A DNA stretch of 64,000 nucleotides from JAPLJC01 sp052326585 (GCA_052326585.1 JBKQLU010000003.1:62001-126000), one strand, 5' to 3'; positions 41,330 through 49,886 are shown, numbered from the stretch's first letter. Numbers and translations: made by a program. Notes: generated by a model from the letters alone, not told the origin.

Positions 41330-41809
41330 ATGAGGCGCCTTCTGACTATGCTCCTGGCGGTTTCCGCCTGTTTCGGCCTTTTGCTGATCTCGCCGCCCCA
41401 GGCCTTGGCCTGGAGCCTGCAATGGCCCACCGAAGGCTCCTACGTCCACCAAACCGCCCACCTGCTGTTCGCCGCGGCGCTGCTCTTCTTCATCCGGGAG
41501 ATCTATTATACCCGCCTGCAGCGCTTTGGCGGCTTCCGCTTGTTCATCTGGTCCTGGGGGATTCTGGCCCTGTGGAATCTGAACGCCTTCGTCGGCAATT
41601 GGAGCGCATGGACCCTGAACAACCAGGTAACTCTCGGGCGCGGTTTCTCCCGGCAGCTCCTGATGTCCGACGCTCGCACCTGGCTGTTCTACCTCACCCA
41701 AATCGCTAATTTCCTCTTGCTGCCGCCAGCCTTTTACCTCTTCTACCGCGGCCTCAAGGTCCTGGCCCGGGAGCCGCGGCCCGAAGGACCCGGGACCAAG
41801 GCGCCATGA
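41330..41809 (+). CDS. Small integral membrane protein, likely partner of the following kinase
   Basis: 159 residues from the ATG at 41330. A signal peptide or first helix (LLTMLLAVSACFGLLLI, ending near QALA-W, about residue 28) is followed by three hydrophobic helices (LLFAAALLFFI, LFIWSWGILALWNL, IANFLLLPPAFYLFY). No conserved metal site is evident and I do not recognise the family. It overlaps the histidine kinase gene by four bases, and that kinase begins with similar helices, which suggests a sensing complex. Confidence 0.6.
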   Translation: MRRLLTMLLAVSACFGLLLISPPQALAWSLQWPTEGSYVHQTAHLLFAAALLFFIREIYYTRLQRFGGFRLFIWSWGILALWNLNAFVGNWSAWTLNNQVTLGRGFSRQLLMSDARTWLFYLTQIANFLLLPPAFYLFYRGLKVLAREPRPEGPGTKAP

Positions 41810-42918
41810 CCAACCTCTACCTCTATCTGGCGCCGCTCTGGCTCCTGAAATACACCGCCTCGCTCCTGGTCATCATGCTCACCTTGATGGCCCTGAGGGA
41901 GTCCCAGGCCCTGGTGGCCCGGGATCCGGAAAATGCCTTGTGGCTGTTTCTCAACTGGCTGGCCCTGGTCTTGGTCATCTTCGGCTTCAACCATATCATT
42001 GCCAATGGCCTCCAAGATCTCATCACCTACGGGGATTATCCCCGCCTGGACACCGCCCGCCGCATCTTTAGCGGCTTCGAGGCCATCATCTTCGTGACCA
42101 TGGCCACCATCATCTTTTTCTTCCACCGCCTGCAGCGGCTGTACCGCCGCATGGAGGCGGACCATCACCATCTGGAAGAGACCAGCCACGAGATCCTGGC
42201 CCTGAACCGGGAGATGGAGGCCCTGGTGATGGAACGCACCATGTCGGAGATGGCCTTGGGGATGGCCCACGGCATCCGCAACCCCTTGCATGTCATCGGC
42301 GGCTTCAGCCAGCGCCTGCTGAAAAAGACCGACGCCGACGACCCCAGCCGGATCTGGGCCAACGCCATCACCGAAGAGGCCAAGCGCATCGAGCAGATGG
42401 TGGAGCGCTTCGAGACCCTGGCCCGGCGCAAGACCTCCTTTTTCGACCAGGAGGACCTGAACCTCATTCTCCAGACCACCCTGGACCTGCTGCGGCCGGA
42501 GCTCCGGGCCAAGAACCTCAATCTGGTGCGGGAATTCTGCCGCGAACCCCTGGTAGGCCGCCTGAACAAACACCTGTTGAAGGTGGCCCTGGCCCACCTG
42601 CTGCGCAATGCCATGGAAGCCACCCGCCCCGGCGGCACCATCATGGTGCGCACTTCCACGGATAAGAATTTTGCGGTTCTGGTGATCCAGGACACCGGGC
42701 GCGGCATGGCCGGCGAGGCGGTGGACAAGGTCTTTGTCCCGTTCTACACCACCAAGCTCGGGGGCACCGGTTTGGGCATGGTCTTCGTGCGCCAGATTGT
42801 GGAGGAACACCGGGGCACAATTACCCTGGACAGCAAGGTGGGCCGGGGCACCACGGTGACCATCCGCCTGCCCCGCCGCTTCGAGGATCGGCCGGAGGTC
42901 TCAGGGGAGGCCGGCTAA
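41806..42918 (+). CDS. Membrane-bound sensor histidine kinase
   Basis: 370 residues. Three or four N-terminal helices (LWLLKYTASLLVIMLTLMAL, LFLNWLALVLVIFGF, AIIFVTMATIIFFF, within 1-106), a short coiled-coil (RLYRRMEADHHHLEETS), then a HisKA domain with phospho-acceptor His155 in ALGMAHGIRNPLHVIGG and an HATPase_c domain (HLLRNAMEA as N box, DTGRGM, GGTGLGMVFVRQI). There is no periplasmic or PAS sensor domain, so the signal is probably read in the membrane. No cognate response regulator is adjacent; the orphan receivers at 28692 and 34834 are candidates. Confidence 0.9.
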   Translation: MTNLYLYLAPLWLLKYTASLLVIMLTLMALRESQALVARDPENALWLFLNWLALVLVIFGFNHIIANGLQDLITYGDYPRLDTARRIFSGFEAIIFVTMATIIFFFHRLQRLYRRMEADHHHLEETSHEILALNREMEALVMERTMSEMALGMAHGIRNPLHVIGGFSQRLLKKTDADDPSRIWANAITEEAKRIEQMVERFETLARRKTSFFDQEDLNLILQTTLDLLRPELRAKNLNLVREFCREPLVGRLNKHLLKVALAHLLRNAMEATRPGGTIMVRTSTDKNFAVLVIQDTGRGMAGEAVDKVFVPFYTTKLGGTGLGMVFVRQIVEEHRGTITLDSKVGRGTTVTIRLPRRFEDRPEVSGEAG

Positions 42919-43481
42919 AACTTCACCTTGGGAGCCGCCTTCTCGGCCTCCGGGACCTGGTAATATTCGGCCTGTTTGACCCCGGCCAGACTGGCAAAGA
43001 ATCGGCCCCAAACCGTGCGGATATAGGTATTCAGGGTGCGCACCGCGTCGTTATACCTCTTTCTCTCCACTGCCAGGCGGTTCTCGGTGCCTTCCAGGCT
43101 ATCCATCATCTTCAGGAAGGTTTCGTTGGCCTTGAGCTGCGGATAGTTCTCCTGCAGCACCAGGAGCCGGGAAAGGGCCCGCTCGAAATCGCCCGAGGCC
43201 TCGATCTTGCCTTTGACGTCCGGGGCCTGAAAATATTTGGTCCGGGCGTCGGCCAGGTGCTCGAAGATCTCCTTCTCATGGGAGGCGTAACCCTTGACCG
43301 TCTCCACCAGGTTGGGGATGAGGTCGAAGCGCCGTTTCAACTGGTTATCCACCTGGGCCCAGGCGGTCTTGACGTTCTCGTCCATGGTCACCACCCGGTT
43401 GTAGCCATTGATGACCCAGCCGCCGATGATCACCACCACCAGGGCGATCACCCCCAGGACCACAAGCAGATTTTTATTCAT
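42915..43481 (-). CDS. lemA: LemA family protein
   Basis: 188 residues, GGAGGAGATGGG upstream of the ATG. A single N-terminal transmembrane helix (LLVVLGVIALVVVIIGGWVI, about 5-24) is followed by the LemA core (NGYNRVVTMDENVKTAWAQVDNQLKRRFDLIPNLVETVKGYA). The extended helical domain faces outside the cytoplasm. The role is unknown but the family is widespread, and the gene usually neighbours TPM-domain genes, as it does here. It is the last gene of the minus-strand trio starting at 45196. Confidence 0.95.
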   Translation of the reverse strand: MNKNLLVVLGVIALVVVIIGGWVINGYNRVVTMDENVKTAWAQVDNQLKRRFDLIPNLVETVKGYASHEKEIFEHLADARTKYFQAPDVKGKIEASGDFERALSRLLVLQENYPQLKANETFLKMMDSLEGTENRLAVERKRYNDAVRTLNTYIRTVWGRFFASLAGVKQAEYYQVPEAEKAAPKVKF

Positions 43482-43638
43482 CCCATCTCCTCCCCATCAC
43501 GGTTGCAATGGCCTCAGGGCCGCATCTCTGGCGAAACCGCAGCTATCAGGAAATTTGCTCCGGAACGCTCCCCGGCATCCAGTGTTACGTTTGGCAATGG
43601 TGGTCTCATATCTAACAGAATTGGCAGTATCCGGCCGG

Positions 43639-44466
43639 TTACCAACTTCCCGAAGAGCCGCCGCCGCCGAAATCCCCGCCGCCGCCGCTGAAGCCGCCTC
43701 CCCCGCCGCCGCCCCAGCCCCCGCCACCTCCGCCGCCGCTGAAGAGCTGCAGAAGCAACAGGGTTAACCAAAATCCGCCACTGCCGCCGCCGCGGTTGCC
43801 CTTGCCGCCTCGCGGTCCACTAAACACGATAAAGGCAAGCAGAGCCATAACAAAAAATATAATTAACACGAAGGTTAAGTTAGGAGATCCTCGCATACCC
43901 TTCCCGGGTCTGCTCTGATAACCGCCCGCGGCTCCCCCGGTTTTAGTCACTTCTTTACCGCCCGGGATGCTATTGGCTATCTCGGTCACCGCCGCCATAA
44001 TGCCGCCGGCATAATTCCCCTGGCGAAAGGCCGGCACCAGGTATTGCCTGCCGATGCTGCCCACCAAGCTGTCGGGCAGGTCACCCTCCAGACCATAACC
44101 CACTTCGATGCGGTATTTGTGATCCTTGACGGCCACGGTGAGAAGAACCCCGTTATCCTTGCCTTTCTGGCCGAGGCCCCATTGCACCGCGGTATGGTGG
44201 GAGAACTCTTCGATGGGCTCCCCTTCCAGGGAATTGACTGTGAGGACCACCACCTGGGCCGTGGTCCTGGCCTCCAGATTGCGCAGCAGGGTATTGAGCC
44301 GGGCCTGGCTGTTGGCGTCAATGACCCCGGCCAGGTCCACCACATATTGGCCCGGCTGCGCCGGCAGGGGCGGGGTCACCGCCCAGGCCAGAGCGGGGAG
44401 GACCCCCAATACCGAAAATAACAGAACGATAAGGAGCTTCCTGGAGCTAGTCGATTTTAATGCCAT
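43639..44466 (-). CDS. TPM domain protein (YgcG-like) with Gly-rich tail
   Basis: 275 residues. A signal peptide is present (LLIVLLFSVLGVLPALAWA, about 11-29), then a TPM domain (QYVVDLAGVIDANSQARLNTLL, TAQVVVLTVNSLEG, GKDNGVLLTVAVKDHKYRIEVGYGLEG). A transmembrane helix follows at about 195-215 and a glycine-rich, low-complexity C-terminus ends in SSGSW. TPM proteins are linked to envelope maintenance and, in plants, photosystem II repair. The gene overlaps the upstream nucleotidyltransferase-like gene by 20 bases and precedes lemA. Confidence 0.92.
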   Translation of the reverse strand: MALKSTSSRKLLIVLLFSVLGVLPALAWAVTPPLPAQPGQYVVDLAGVIDANSQARLNTLLRNLEARTTAQVVVLTVNSLEGEPIEEFSHHTAVQWGLGQKGKDNGVLLTVAVKDHKYRIEVGYGLEGDLPDSLVGSIGRQYLVPAFRQGNYAGGIMAAVTEIANSIPGGKEVTKTGGAAGGYQSRPGKGMRGSPNLTFVLIIFFVMALLAFIVFSGPRGGKGNRGGGSGGFWLTLLLLQLFSGGGGGGGWGGGGGGGFSGGGGDFGGGGSSGSW

Positions 44467-45196
44467 CCACCACCTCGGCCAATCTTTCCGTAGCGCGATA
44501 ATAGTTCTCGAACAATCCGGAGATTTCTTCTTTGGACGGTTTGCTTAGATTCTTCTTGATGGCGTAGATTTCTGCAAAGACTTCGATTTCCGCACCGGTT
44601 AAGGTAACCAACTGTTCCAGGGCCTTTTTCAGGCCGTTGGCCGGCGCCTGGCCTAGCAAGTGCACAATCCCCCGGAACAGCGGCAGATAGCCGCGAAAAT
44701 GGCGGACAATGTCGGCGGCCAGGACCTTGTGATCCCCCATGGCGGACACATATATCCGGCGGAGCCAGATTAACTTGCCCAAAAGCTCCCGCTCACACTG
44801 GCAGCGAAGCTCTTTCCGGTCGATCTGCAGTCCAGCCAGCAGGTCCTCTCCGTAAAGGGTGTGGTGCACCAACTTGAGGCTGAGAAATTCCAGAGGAAAG
44901 AGATCCACGGAACTTTGAATGTAGCCGGAGTCCATGACCGATGGCGCCGCCAGTCCGGTTTTCCCGTATTTGCCGCCCAGCGGCGCCAGGACGTCCAGGA
45001 AGTCTAGGGCCATCTCCCGGAGCACGATAATGCTGTTGAGGTCCGAGACCCCCTCGAGATAATCCTCGGTCAGGACACTGCCCACCAGGTAAAGGGAGTG
45101 GACCCGGGGCGCGGCGCTTTGCAGGATCTCATGGAAAAAGGGAGAGATTTTTTGCTGTAGAGATGGACTTAAAGTACCGATCTTTAAACAGGTCAT
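44447..45196 (-). CDS. Nucleotidyltransferase-fold protein, probably inactive variant
   Basis: 249 residues. LYLVGSVLTEDYLEGVSDLNSIIVL (about 35-60) matches the GS-x(n)-DxD entry motif of the nucleotidyltransferase superfamily, but the second Asp is Asn (SDLN), so metal binding may be lost. The rest is helical (RELLGKLIWLRRIYVSAMG, YYRATERLAEVVDG). I do not recognise a named family. It is the first gene of the trio with TPM and lemA, so an envelope-linked role is suggested only by context. A small hairpin (ATGGCT/AGCCAT, 45233-45249) lies upstream. Confidence 0.55.
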   Translation of the reverse strand: MTCLKIGTLSPSLQQKISPFFHEILQSAAPRVHSLYLVGSVLTEDYLEGVSDLNSIIVLREMALDFLDVLAPLGGKYGKTGLAAPSVMDSGYIQSSVDLFPLEFLSLKLVHHTLYGEDLLAGLQIDRKELRCQCERELLGKLIWLRRIYVSAMGDHKVLAADIVRHFRGYLPLFRGIVHLLGQAPANGLKKALEQLVTLTGAEIEVFAEIYAIKKNLSKPSKEEISGLFENYYRATERLAEVVDGIKID

Positions 45197-45397
45197 CGGC
45201 CATTAACCTCCCGCCCCCAAGTCTAACAGCAAATGGCTGAAATAGCCATCTCGGCTGCGGCCCGGAACTGGATGGTCCCAGGACCCCGGCCAGGGGCCCG
45301 GAGTGATTTGACCAGGACCATTCCCGGATTGACAAAGCCGGAAGGATGATTACCCATAACATTACCAGAATAAGCGAAGGAATCGGGGAGATGAGCC

Positions 45398-45682
45398 ATG
45401 GACCTGAAGCAATACCAGGATAAGATGGAGGCCCAACTGCAGGAATGGCGGGCGAAATTGGAGGAGTTGAAGGGCAAGGCCGCCAAGGCCAGCGTCCAGG
45501 CCCGGCAGGAAATGAACCGGCAGATGGAGGCCATGCGGCCCAAGTTGGAAGCCGCCCAGCAGAAGCTGCAGGGACTCAAGGCCGCCAGCGGCGATGCCGC
45601 GGCAAAACTCAAGGAGCAATCGGAAAAGGCCATGAATGAATTGAAAAAGGCCTGGGAGGGGATGAAGTCGAAATTCGATTAA
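45398..45682 (+). CDS. Small coiled-coil protein
   Basis: 94 residues, almost entirely heptad-patterned helix (MDLKQYQDKMEAQLQEWRAK, EMNRQMEAMRPKLEAAQQKL, LKEQSEKAMNELKKAWEGM). GGGGAGATGAG precedes the ATG. No membrane segment or signal peptide. Similar short helical proteins occur in many Desulfobacterota, where their role is unknown; a structural or stress function is a guess. It is divergent from the nucleotidyltransferase-like operon. Confidence 0.65.
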   Translation: MDLKQYQDKMEAQLQEWRAKLEELKGKAAKASVQARQEMNRQMEAMRPKLEAAQQKLQGLKAASGDAAAKLKEQSEKAMNELKKAWEGMKSKFD

Positions 45683-46032
45683 CCTCAGGCCATCAGGAAA
45701 CCTGGCGATCAGCAGCAAAAAGGCCAATGGCCAACTCTGGGAGGGGGGCCGTGAGAAAATGGGGATTGGTGGTCTTTTTGGCGGCGCTGTTACTCACCAC
45801 GGGTTAAGCGACGCCCGGACGGACTGAGCTAAGAGGCATGGCCAGCCCGTCTTTTTGGGTGGCACGGCGCGCCGTAGTGGTAAAGGACGATAAAATAACC
45901 TGGTTCTTCGCTCCGCTCCGCATGGCCTTTTCTGCTCAGAGAGGTTCGGGAACGGCTCTCAGACCTATTCAGGCCGAGTACTCCTGAAAGCTGTGCGTTT
46001 CCGTCCCATTGAGCGCCGCGGTCACTTCCACG
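45683..46032. other. Intergenic region, with an 18-codon remnant
   Basis: About 350 bases. At 45751-45807 a GTG frame preceded by GGAGGGGGG encodes an 18-residue hydrophobic peptide (RKWGLVVFLAALLLTTG) that stops just where a lipobox cysteine would be expected. It looks like a truncated entericidin or lipoprotein leader. The rest shows no gene, repeat or clear terminator. Confidence 0.35.
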
Positions 46033-46425
46033 TCAAGCGGGCCAGGCCTTTTTTGCGGCGATAGCCTCGATCTCAATGGCGGCGCCCCGGGGCAGCCCGG
46101 CCACTTGGAGGGTGCTGCGGGCCGGCGGGTATGCCGGGAAAAACTCGCCATAAGCCCGGTTCATTTCCTGGAAATCGGCCAGGTCCGTCAGATAGACCGT
46201 GGTTTTCACCACGTCTTTAAGGGTCAGACCCGCCGCGGCCAGGATGGCCTTGAGGTTGGCGATCACCTGGCAGGTCTGCACCACGATGTCTCCCTTTACC
46301 AGGTTCCCTTGGGCATCCAGGGCGATCTGCCCGGAGATAAAGACGAAGGGGCCCGCGGAGAGGGCCTGGCTGTAGGCTCCGCTGGGGGCCGGGGCCTGGT
46401 CGGTGTCAATGATACCTTTTTTCAT
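46033..46425 (-). CDS. ridA: RidA family enamine/imine deaminase
   Basis: 130 residues, AAGGAG upstream of the ATG. It hydrolyses reactive 2-aminoacrylate and related imines formed by PLP enzymes. Seen: APAPSGAYSQALSAGPFVFISGQIALD, then VVKTTVYLTDLADFQEMNRAYGEFF, and PARSTLQVAGLPRGAAIEIEAIA with the conserved arginine of the active site. Length and motifs are standard for the YjgF/YER057c/UK114 family. It stands alone between a gene-poor stretch and a divergent zinc-ribbon gene. Confidence 0.94.
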   Translation of the reverse strand: MKKGIIDTDQAPAPSGAYSQALSAGPFVFISGQIALDAQGNLVKGDIVVQTCQVIANLKAILAAAGLTLKDVVKTTVYLTDLADFQEMNRAYGEFFPAYPPARSTLQVAGLPRGAAIEIEAIAAKKAWPA

Positions 46426-46527
46426 AAAATATCTCCTTTACCTCGAGAATTCCCCGGTCAGACGAAAATTCTTGAAGAATGCCGCCGGGTTTGCTAATGG
46501 TAAGAAAAAACTGAGGAGATGCCGGCC

Positions 46528-46764
46528 ATGGGCCTATGGTTGAAATGTCCAGGGTGTCAAAGCAACAATCCCCTTGCTCTCCAGGTCTGTCCCAAGTGCG
46601 GCCGGTCCCTGGATAATCTCCCCCGGCAGGAGCGGGTTTACGTCATCGGTCCCCTGGAAACCGCGGCACCGAAAGTCCAGCCCGCGGCCGCCAAGGCGGC
46701 GGCAGTCCCTGTGGCGCCCAAACCCGCCAAGCAGTCCAAAAAACCGGGGACCAAGAAACACTAG
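46528..46764 (+). CDS. Small zinc-ribbon protein
   Basis: 78 residues from the ATG at 46528 (GAGGAG lies nine bases upstream; an ATG at 46519 touches that site). LKCPGC and VCPKCGRSLDN form a two-pair zinc ribbon within residues 4-27. The rest is Ala/Pro/Lys-rich and probably disordered (AAKAAAVPVAPKPAKQSKK). Function unknown. It is divergent from ridA and separated by nearly 200 bases from the convergent phosphorylase gene. Confidence 0.65.
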   Translation: MGLWLKCPGCQSNNPLALQVCPKCGRSLDNLPRQERVYVIGPLETAAPKVQPAAAKAAAVPVAPKPAKQSKKPGTKKH

Positions 46765-46956
46765 GGTGAGGCCCACAACCAGCTATCTAACTTTCTAATT
46801 CCTTGAGCATTATTATTTATTTAGCCGGAAACCGAACCCAAGGCCCCAGGGCCGCGCCTCCCGAACCGATCCGGGGGCAGCCGTCGCGCTCCTTAGCGAG
46901 GACGCGTCTCCGGAGGTTTAGGCCGCCCCCTGGCCAGGCCCTCCTCTCCGTTGGGG

Positions 46957-47820
46957 TTAATCCCCCTCCGCAAGCACTCCCAGCAGCAATGCCACCAGGT
47001 GGGGCTCGGCCCTGGCCACGGTGGCCACGATTTCCTCGATGGCGATGGGGGCCATGGCGTCCGGGAGGTTGACGTTGCCGAGGACCGAAACCCCCAGGAC
47101 CCGGAGACCGGCATGCACCGCCACGATGGCCTCCGGCACAGTAGACATGCCCACCGCGTCGGCGCCGAGGCTTCTCAAGACCCGGGTTTCCGCCGGGGTT
47201 TCCAGGCTGGGTCCTTTGAGCCCCACGTAGACGCCTTTGCGCAAGGTCAGGCCGCGACGCCGGGCCACCTCTTCCGCCAGGTCCCGGAGGGCTGGATCAT
47301 ATACCCTGCTCATATCAGGAAAACGCGGCCCCCAGGCATCAACATTTTCTCCGGCGAGGGGATTATCCCCGATAAAGTTGAGGTGATCGCAGATGAGCAT
47401 CATCTCCCCGGCCCTGAAGAGCGGATTGAGCCCTCCCGCGGCATTGGTGAGAACCAGGGTTTTGACGCCCAGAGCCGCCATCAGCCGCACCGGGAAGGTG
47501 ACCTGGGCCAGGGAATAGCCTTCGTAGGCGTGGACCCGGCCATGGGCTACCAGGACCGGTTTCCCTGCCAGCCGCCCCCAGCAAAGGTTGCCCTGATGGC
47601 TGGGGCTGGTGGCCCGGGGGAAGTGGGGCAGTTCAGCGTAGGGCAAAGATCCCCCGCCTTCAATCTCCTTGGGCAGGAGATTTTGGCCGGTCCCCAGGAT
47701 GAAGCCCCAGGTTGGGGTCTCCCCAAGCCGGGAAGCCACCAATCGGGCGCATTCCTCCACCTGTTGCCGGTAGTTGTGGCTCAAGCCGGGCTCCTTTGGA
47801 CCGATCAGTCCTGTTAGCAT
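46957..47820 (-). CDS. punA: Purine-nucleoside phosphorylase (trimeric type)
   Basis: Phosphorolysis of purine nucleosides in salvage. 287 residues from the ATG at 47820; a longer frame would start inside the divergent promoter region. Key segments: WGFILGTGQNLLPKEI (phosphate loop), VLVAHGRVHAYEGYS, LVLTNAAGGLNPLFRAGEMMLI, KGVYVGLKGPSLETPAETR and LGADAVGMSTVPEAIVA. These match class I trimeric enzymes of the PunA/human PNP type rather than hexameric DeoD. Methylthioadenosine phosphorylase is a less likely alternative. Confidence 0.92.
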   Translation of the reverse strand: MLTGLIGPKEPGLSHNYRQQVEECARLVASRLGETPTWGFILGTGQNLLPKEIEGGGSLPYAELPHFPRATSPSHQGNLCWGRLAGKPVLVAHGRVHAYEGYSLAQVTFPVRLMAALGVKTLVLTNAAGGLNPLFRAGEMMLICDHLNFIGDNPLAGENVDAWGPRFPDMSRVYDPALRDLAEEVARRRGLTLRKGVYVGLKGPSLETPAETRVLRSLGADAVGMSTVPEAIVAVHAGLRVLGVSVLGNVNLPDAMAPIAIEEIVATVARAEPHLVALLLGVLAEGD

Positions 47821-47882
47821 AAGTCCCTTTCCGGGCTGCGTCAATACGCCCCGCGGCCCGGCCGCCATTTTTCGCTTTGTCC

Positions 47883-47910
47883 TTGACAGTGGCCCGGATT
47901 GCTCTAAAAA
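47883..47910 (+). promoter_or_regulatory. Possible promoter of the DUF134 gene
   Basis: TTGACA (47883-47888), a 16-base spacer, TAAAAA (47905-47910). The -35 is perfect and the -10 weak. It lies about 28 bases upstream of the ATG at 47938. Confidence 0.5.
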
Positions 47911-47937
47911 TAGAGTATCATCAGGGAGCAGAACCAC

Positions 47938-48318
47938 ATGGGCAGGCCCAAAAAGTGCCGCTGGGTAGAGACCGAACCGGGGGTGACCTTCTTCAAGCCC
48001 CGGGGGATTCCCTTGCGGTCCCTGGAGCAGATGGTGATTACCGTGGACGAGCTGGAAGCCATGCGCCTGGCCGATTTCCTGGAGATGACCCAGGGGGAGG
48101 TGGCTCAGAAGATGCAGGTCTCCCGGCCGACGGTGACCCGGATGCTGGCCCGGGCCCGCCGGGCCGTGGCCGAAGCCCTGGTAAATGGCAAGGCCATATG
48201 CATCGAAGGCGGGGATTACCGCCTGGGCCAGCAGTGCGCCACCTGCGGCTTGGGAAGCGGTGAGGCCCGCCTCGACTGTTGCACCTGCCCGGGGACGGAC
48301 GAGGGGGATAAGGCCTAG
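47938..48318 (+). CDS. DUF134 family DNA-binding protein
   Basis: 126 residues. MGRPKKCRWV at the start, then VDELEAMRLADFLEMTQGEVAQKMQVSRPTVTRMLARARRAVAEALVNG, a sigma-70-region-4-like helix-turn-helix, are the DUF134 signature. A C-terminal cysteine cluster (CATCG, DCCTC) may bind metal or an Fe-S cluster. It is therefore a probable transcription regulator. It is divergent from the phosphorylase gene, whose expression it may or may not control. Confidence 0.9.
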   Translation: MGRPKKCRWVETEPGVTFFKPRGIPLRSLEQMVITVDELEAMRLADFLEMTQGEVAQKMQVSRPTVTRMLARARRAVAEALVNGKAICIEGGDYRLGQQCATCGLGSGEARLDCCTCPGTDEGDKA

Positions 48319-48658
48319 GGCCGGACCTCAATTTTTAGGGAATTAGACCCCGGTATAACCCAGGTGAGTCATCCTGAAGGCCGCGCAGAATTTAGTTTCG
48401 TGTTTCTGAAATATGGTTAATATATAAGGGCTCGCAAATCCCCCCTCCCTGAGAGGGCAGGTGGTAGGGGGGGGTGGCAGTATCTTGACATCGCCAAAAG
48501 ATAATCACCCCGATCCGCTGTCGCCCCCCTCACGGGGGAGGGGATAAAGGCAATTTTTTCCCGGGATTCTCTAAAACATCAGACCAGTCGAGGACCTTTT
48601 CGGAGATTGCGGTATTTCTATTAAGACTGGCAATCCTTTGCAGGGGGAGACAAAGGAG
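48319..48658. other. Intergenic region with MITE-like repeat before purM
   Basis: About 340 bases without a gene. It holds the second copy of the dispersed element (48436-48580). The short stretch from the element to purM shows no clear promoter. Confidence 0.5.
48436..48580. repeat. MITE-like dispersed element, copy B
   Basis: The same block order as 28493-28638: CCCCCCTCCCTGAG..., ATCACCCC, GATC, C-rich/G-rich arms, GGGGATAAAGG, TTTTTT and AAAACAT. The imperfect terminal inverted repeats are CCCCCCTCCCTGAG versus CACGGGGGAGGGG. It also ends shortly upstream of a gene on the plus strand. Confidence 0.6.
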
Positions 48659-49702
48659 ATGGCCGAGATCATCACTTACAAGAAGGCCGGGGTCGATATC
48701 GACAAGGCGGACGCCTTTATCCAGAGGATCCGCCCCCTGGTCAAATCCACTTACCGCACCGGCGTCTTGGGGGATATCGGCGCCTTCGGCGGCCTCTTTC
48801 ACCTGGGGGCGGACCACTACCGGGAGCCGGTGCTGGTGTCCGCCGCCGACGGGGTGGGCACCAAGCTCAAGATCGCCATCCTGATGGGCCGCCATGACAC
48901 CATCGGCATCGATCTGGTGGCCATGTGCGCCAACGACATTATCGTCCATGGCGCCACCCCCCTGTTCTTCCTGGACTATCTGGCCATGGGGAGCCTCGAC
49001 CCCGACACCGGCGCCCAGATCATCGAAGGCATCACGGTGGGCTGCCGCCAGGCCCGCTGCTCCCTGATCGGCGGGGAGACCGCGGAAATGCCGGGCATCT
49101 ACCAGTCCGGAGACTATGACCTGGCCGGCTTTGTGGTGGGCGTGGTGGAACGGGACCAGATCATCGACGGCTCCGGGATCGCGGTAGGCCAGCAGATCAT
49201 CGGGCTGAGCGCCAGCGGCCTGCACAGCAACGGCTATTCCCTGGTGCGCCGGGTCCTCCTGGAAGGCCAGGGCTACGGGGTGAATGATGAAATTCCGGAA
49301 TTGGGCGGCCCCCTGGGGGAGGAACTCCTCAAACCCACTCGCATCTATGTGGAGACGGTCCTCAACCTGCTGCGGGATTTCTCCCTGGCCGGTATTTGCC
49401 ACATCACTGGCGGCGGCCTCACCGATAATCTGCCCCGCATCCTGCCCAAATCCTGCCGGGCCGTGATTCATCGCCAATCCTGGCCGGTGCCTCCTATCTT
49501 CCACCTCCTCCGCAAGCTGGGGAACATACCGGAGGGGGAGATGCTGCGCACCTTCAACAACGGCATCGGCCTGGTCCTGGTGGTGGATAAAGACCTGGTG
49601 GCGGATGTCTTATTAAGGCTCCAGGGCCTCAACGAGCAGGGCTTCGTCATCGGCGAAATCGCCGCCCGCAAAGGCAGCGAGGCGCCGGTAGTCTATGTCT
49701 AG
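48659..49702 (+). CDS. purM: Phosphoribosylformylglycinamidine cyclo-ligase
   Basis: Forms aminoimidazole ribotide (AIR) in purine synthesis. 347 residues from the ATG giving MAEIITYKKAGVDIDKADAF; GGGGGAG lies about nine bases upstream. Family motifs: GAFGGLFHLG, SAADGVGTKLKIA, DLVAMCANDIIVHGATPLFFLDY, LIGGETAEMPG, and ITGGGLTDNLPRILP. Length is normal. It is not next to other pur genes, but PurD-like and IMP cyclohydrolase genes are in the same window. Confidence 0.97.
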   Translation: MAEIITYKKAGVDIDKADAFIQRIRPLVKSTYRTGVLGDIGAFGGLFHLGADHYREPVLVSAADGVGTKLKIAILMGRHDTIGIDLVAMCANDIIVHGATPLFFLDYLAMGSLDPDTGAQIIEGITVGCRQARCSLIGGETAEMPGIYQSGDYDLAGFVVGVVERDQIIDGSGIAVGQQIIGLSASGLHSNGYSLVRRVLLEGQGYGVNDEIPELGGPLGEELLKPTRIYVETVLNLLRDFSLAGICHITGGGLTDNLPRILPKSCRAVIHRQSWPVPPIFHLLRKLGNIPEGEMLRTFNNGIGLVLVVDKDLVADVLLRLQGLNEQGFVIGEIAARKGSEAPVVYV

Positions 49703-49749
49703 CGCCGGCGCGCGACGACGGCAGATGGTCTGCAAATTCACAGAAAAGG

Positions 49750-49779
49750 TTGACTTTTCCCTGGCAATGATGATAAATA
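49750..49779 (+). promoter_or_regulatory. Promoter upstream of panC
   Basis: TTGACT (49750-49755), an 18-base spacer, TAAATA (49774-49779). RNA would start near 49786, before the terminator that immediately precedes panC. Confidence 0.6.
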
Positions 49780-49848
49780 TTACTAGATTTGTTTAAAACC
49801 CAGGGCTTGGATCCGATAGTGACGGACCGAGACTCGGCGGGCGGCTCG

Positions 49849-49886
49849 AAAACCCCCAGAGAATCGGCCGGGGGTTTTGTTTTTTT
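49849..49886 (+). terminator. Intrinsic terminator abutting the panC start codon
   Basis: AAAACCCCC (49849-49857) pairs with GGGGGTTTT (49870-49878); GTTTTTTT follows and runs directly into the ATG at 49887. It may end purM transcription, act as an attenuator for panC, or end a small RNA that starts near 49786. Confidence 0.82.

Noticed and set aside
43639..43760. Glycine-rich C-terminus of the TPM protein as a tandem repeat or frameshift
   Set aside because: Gly-rich tails of this type are normal in TPM proteins; the frame is continuous.
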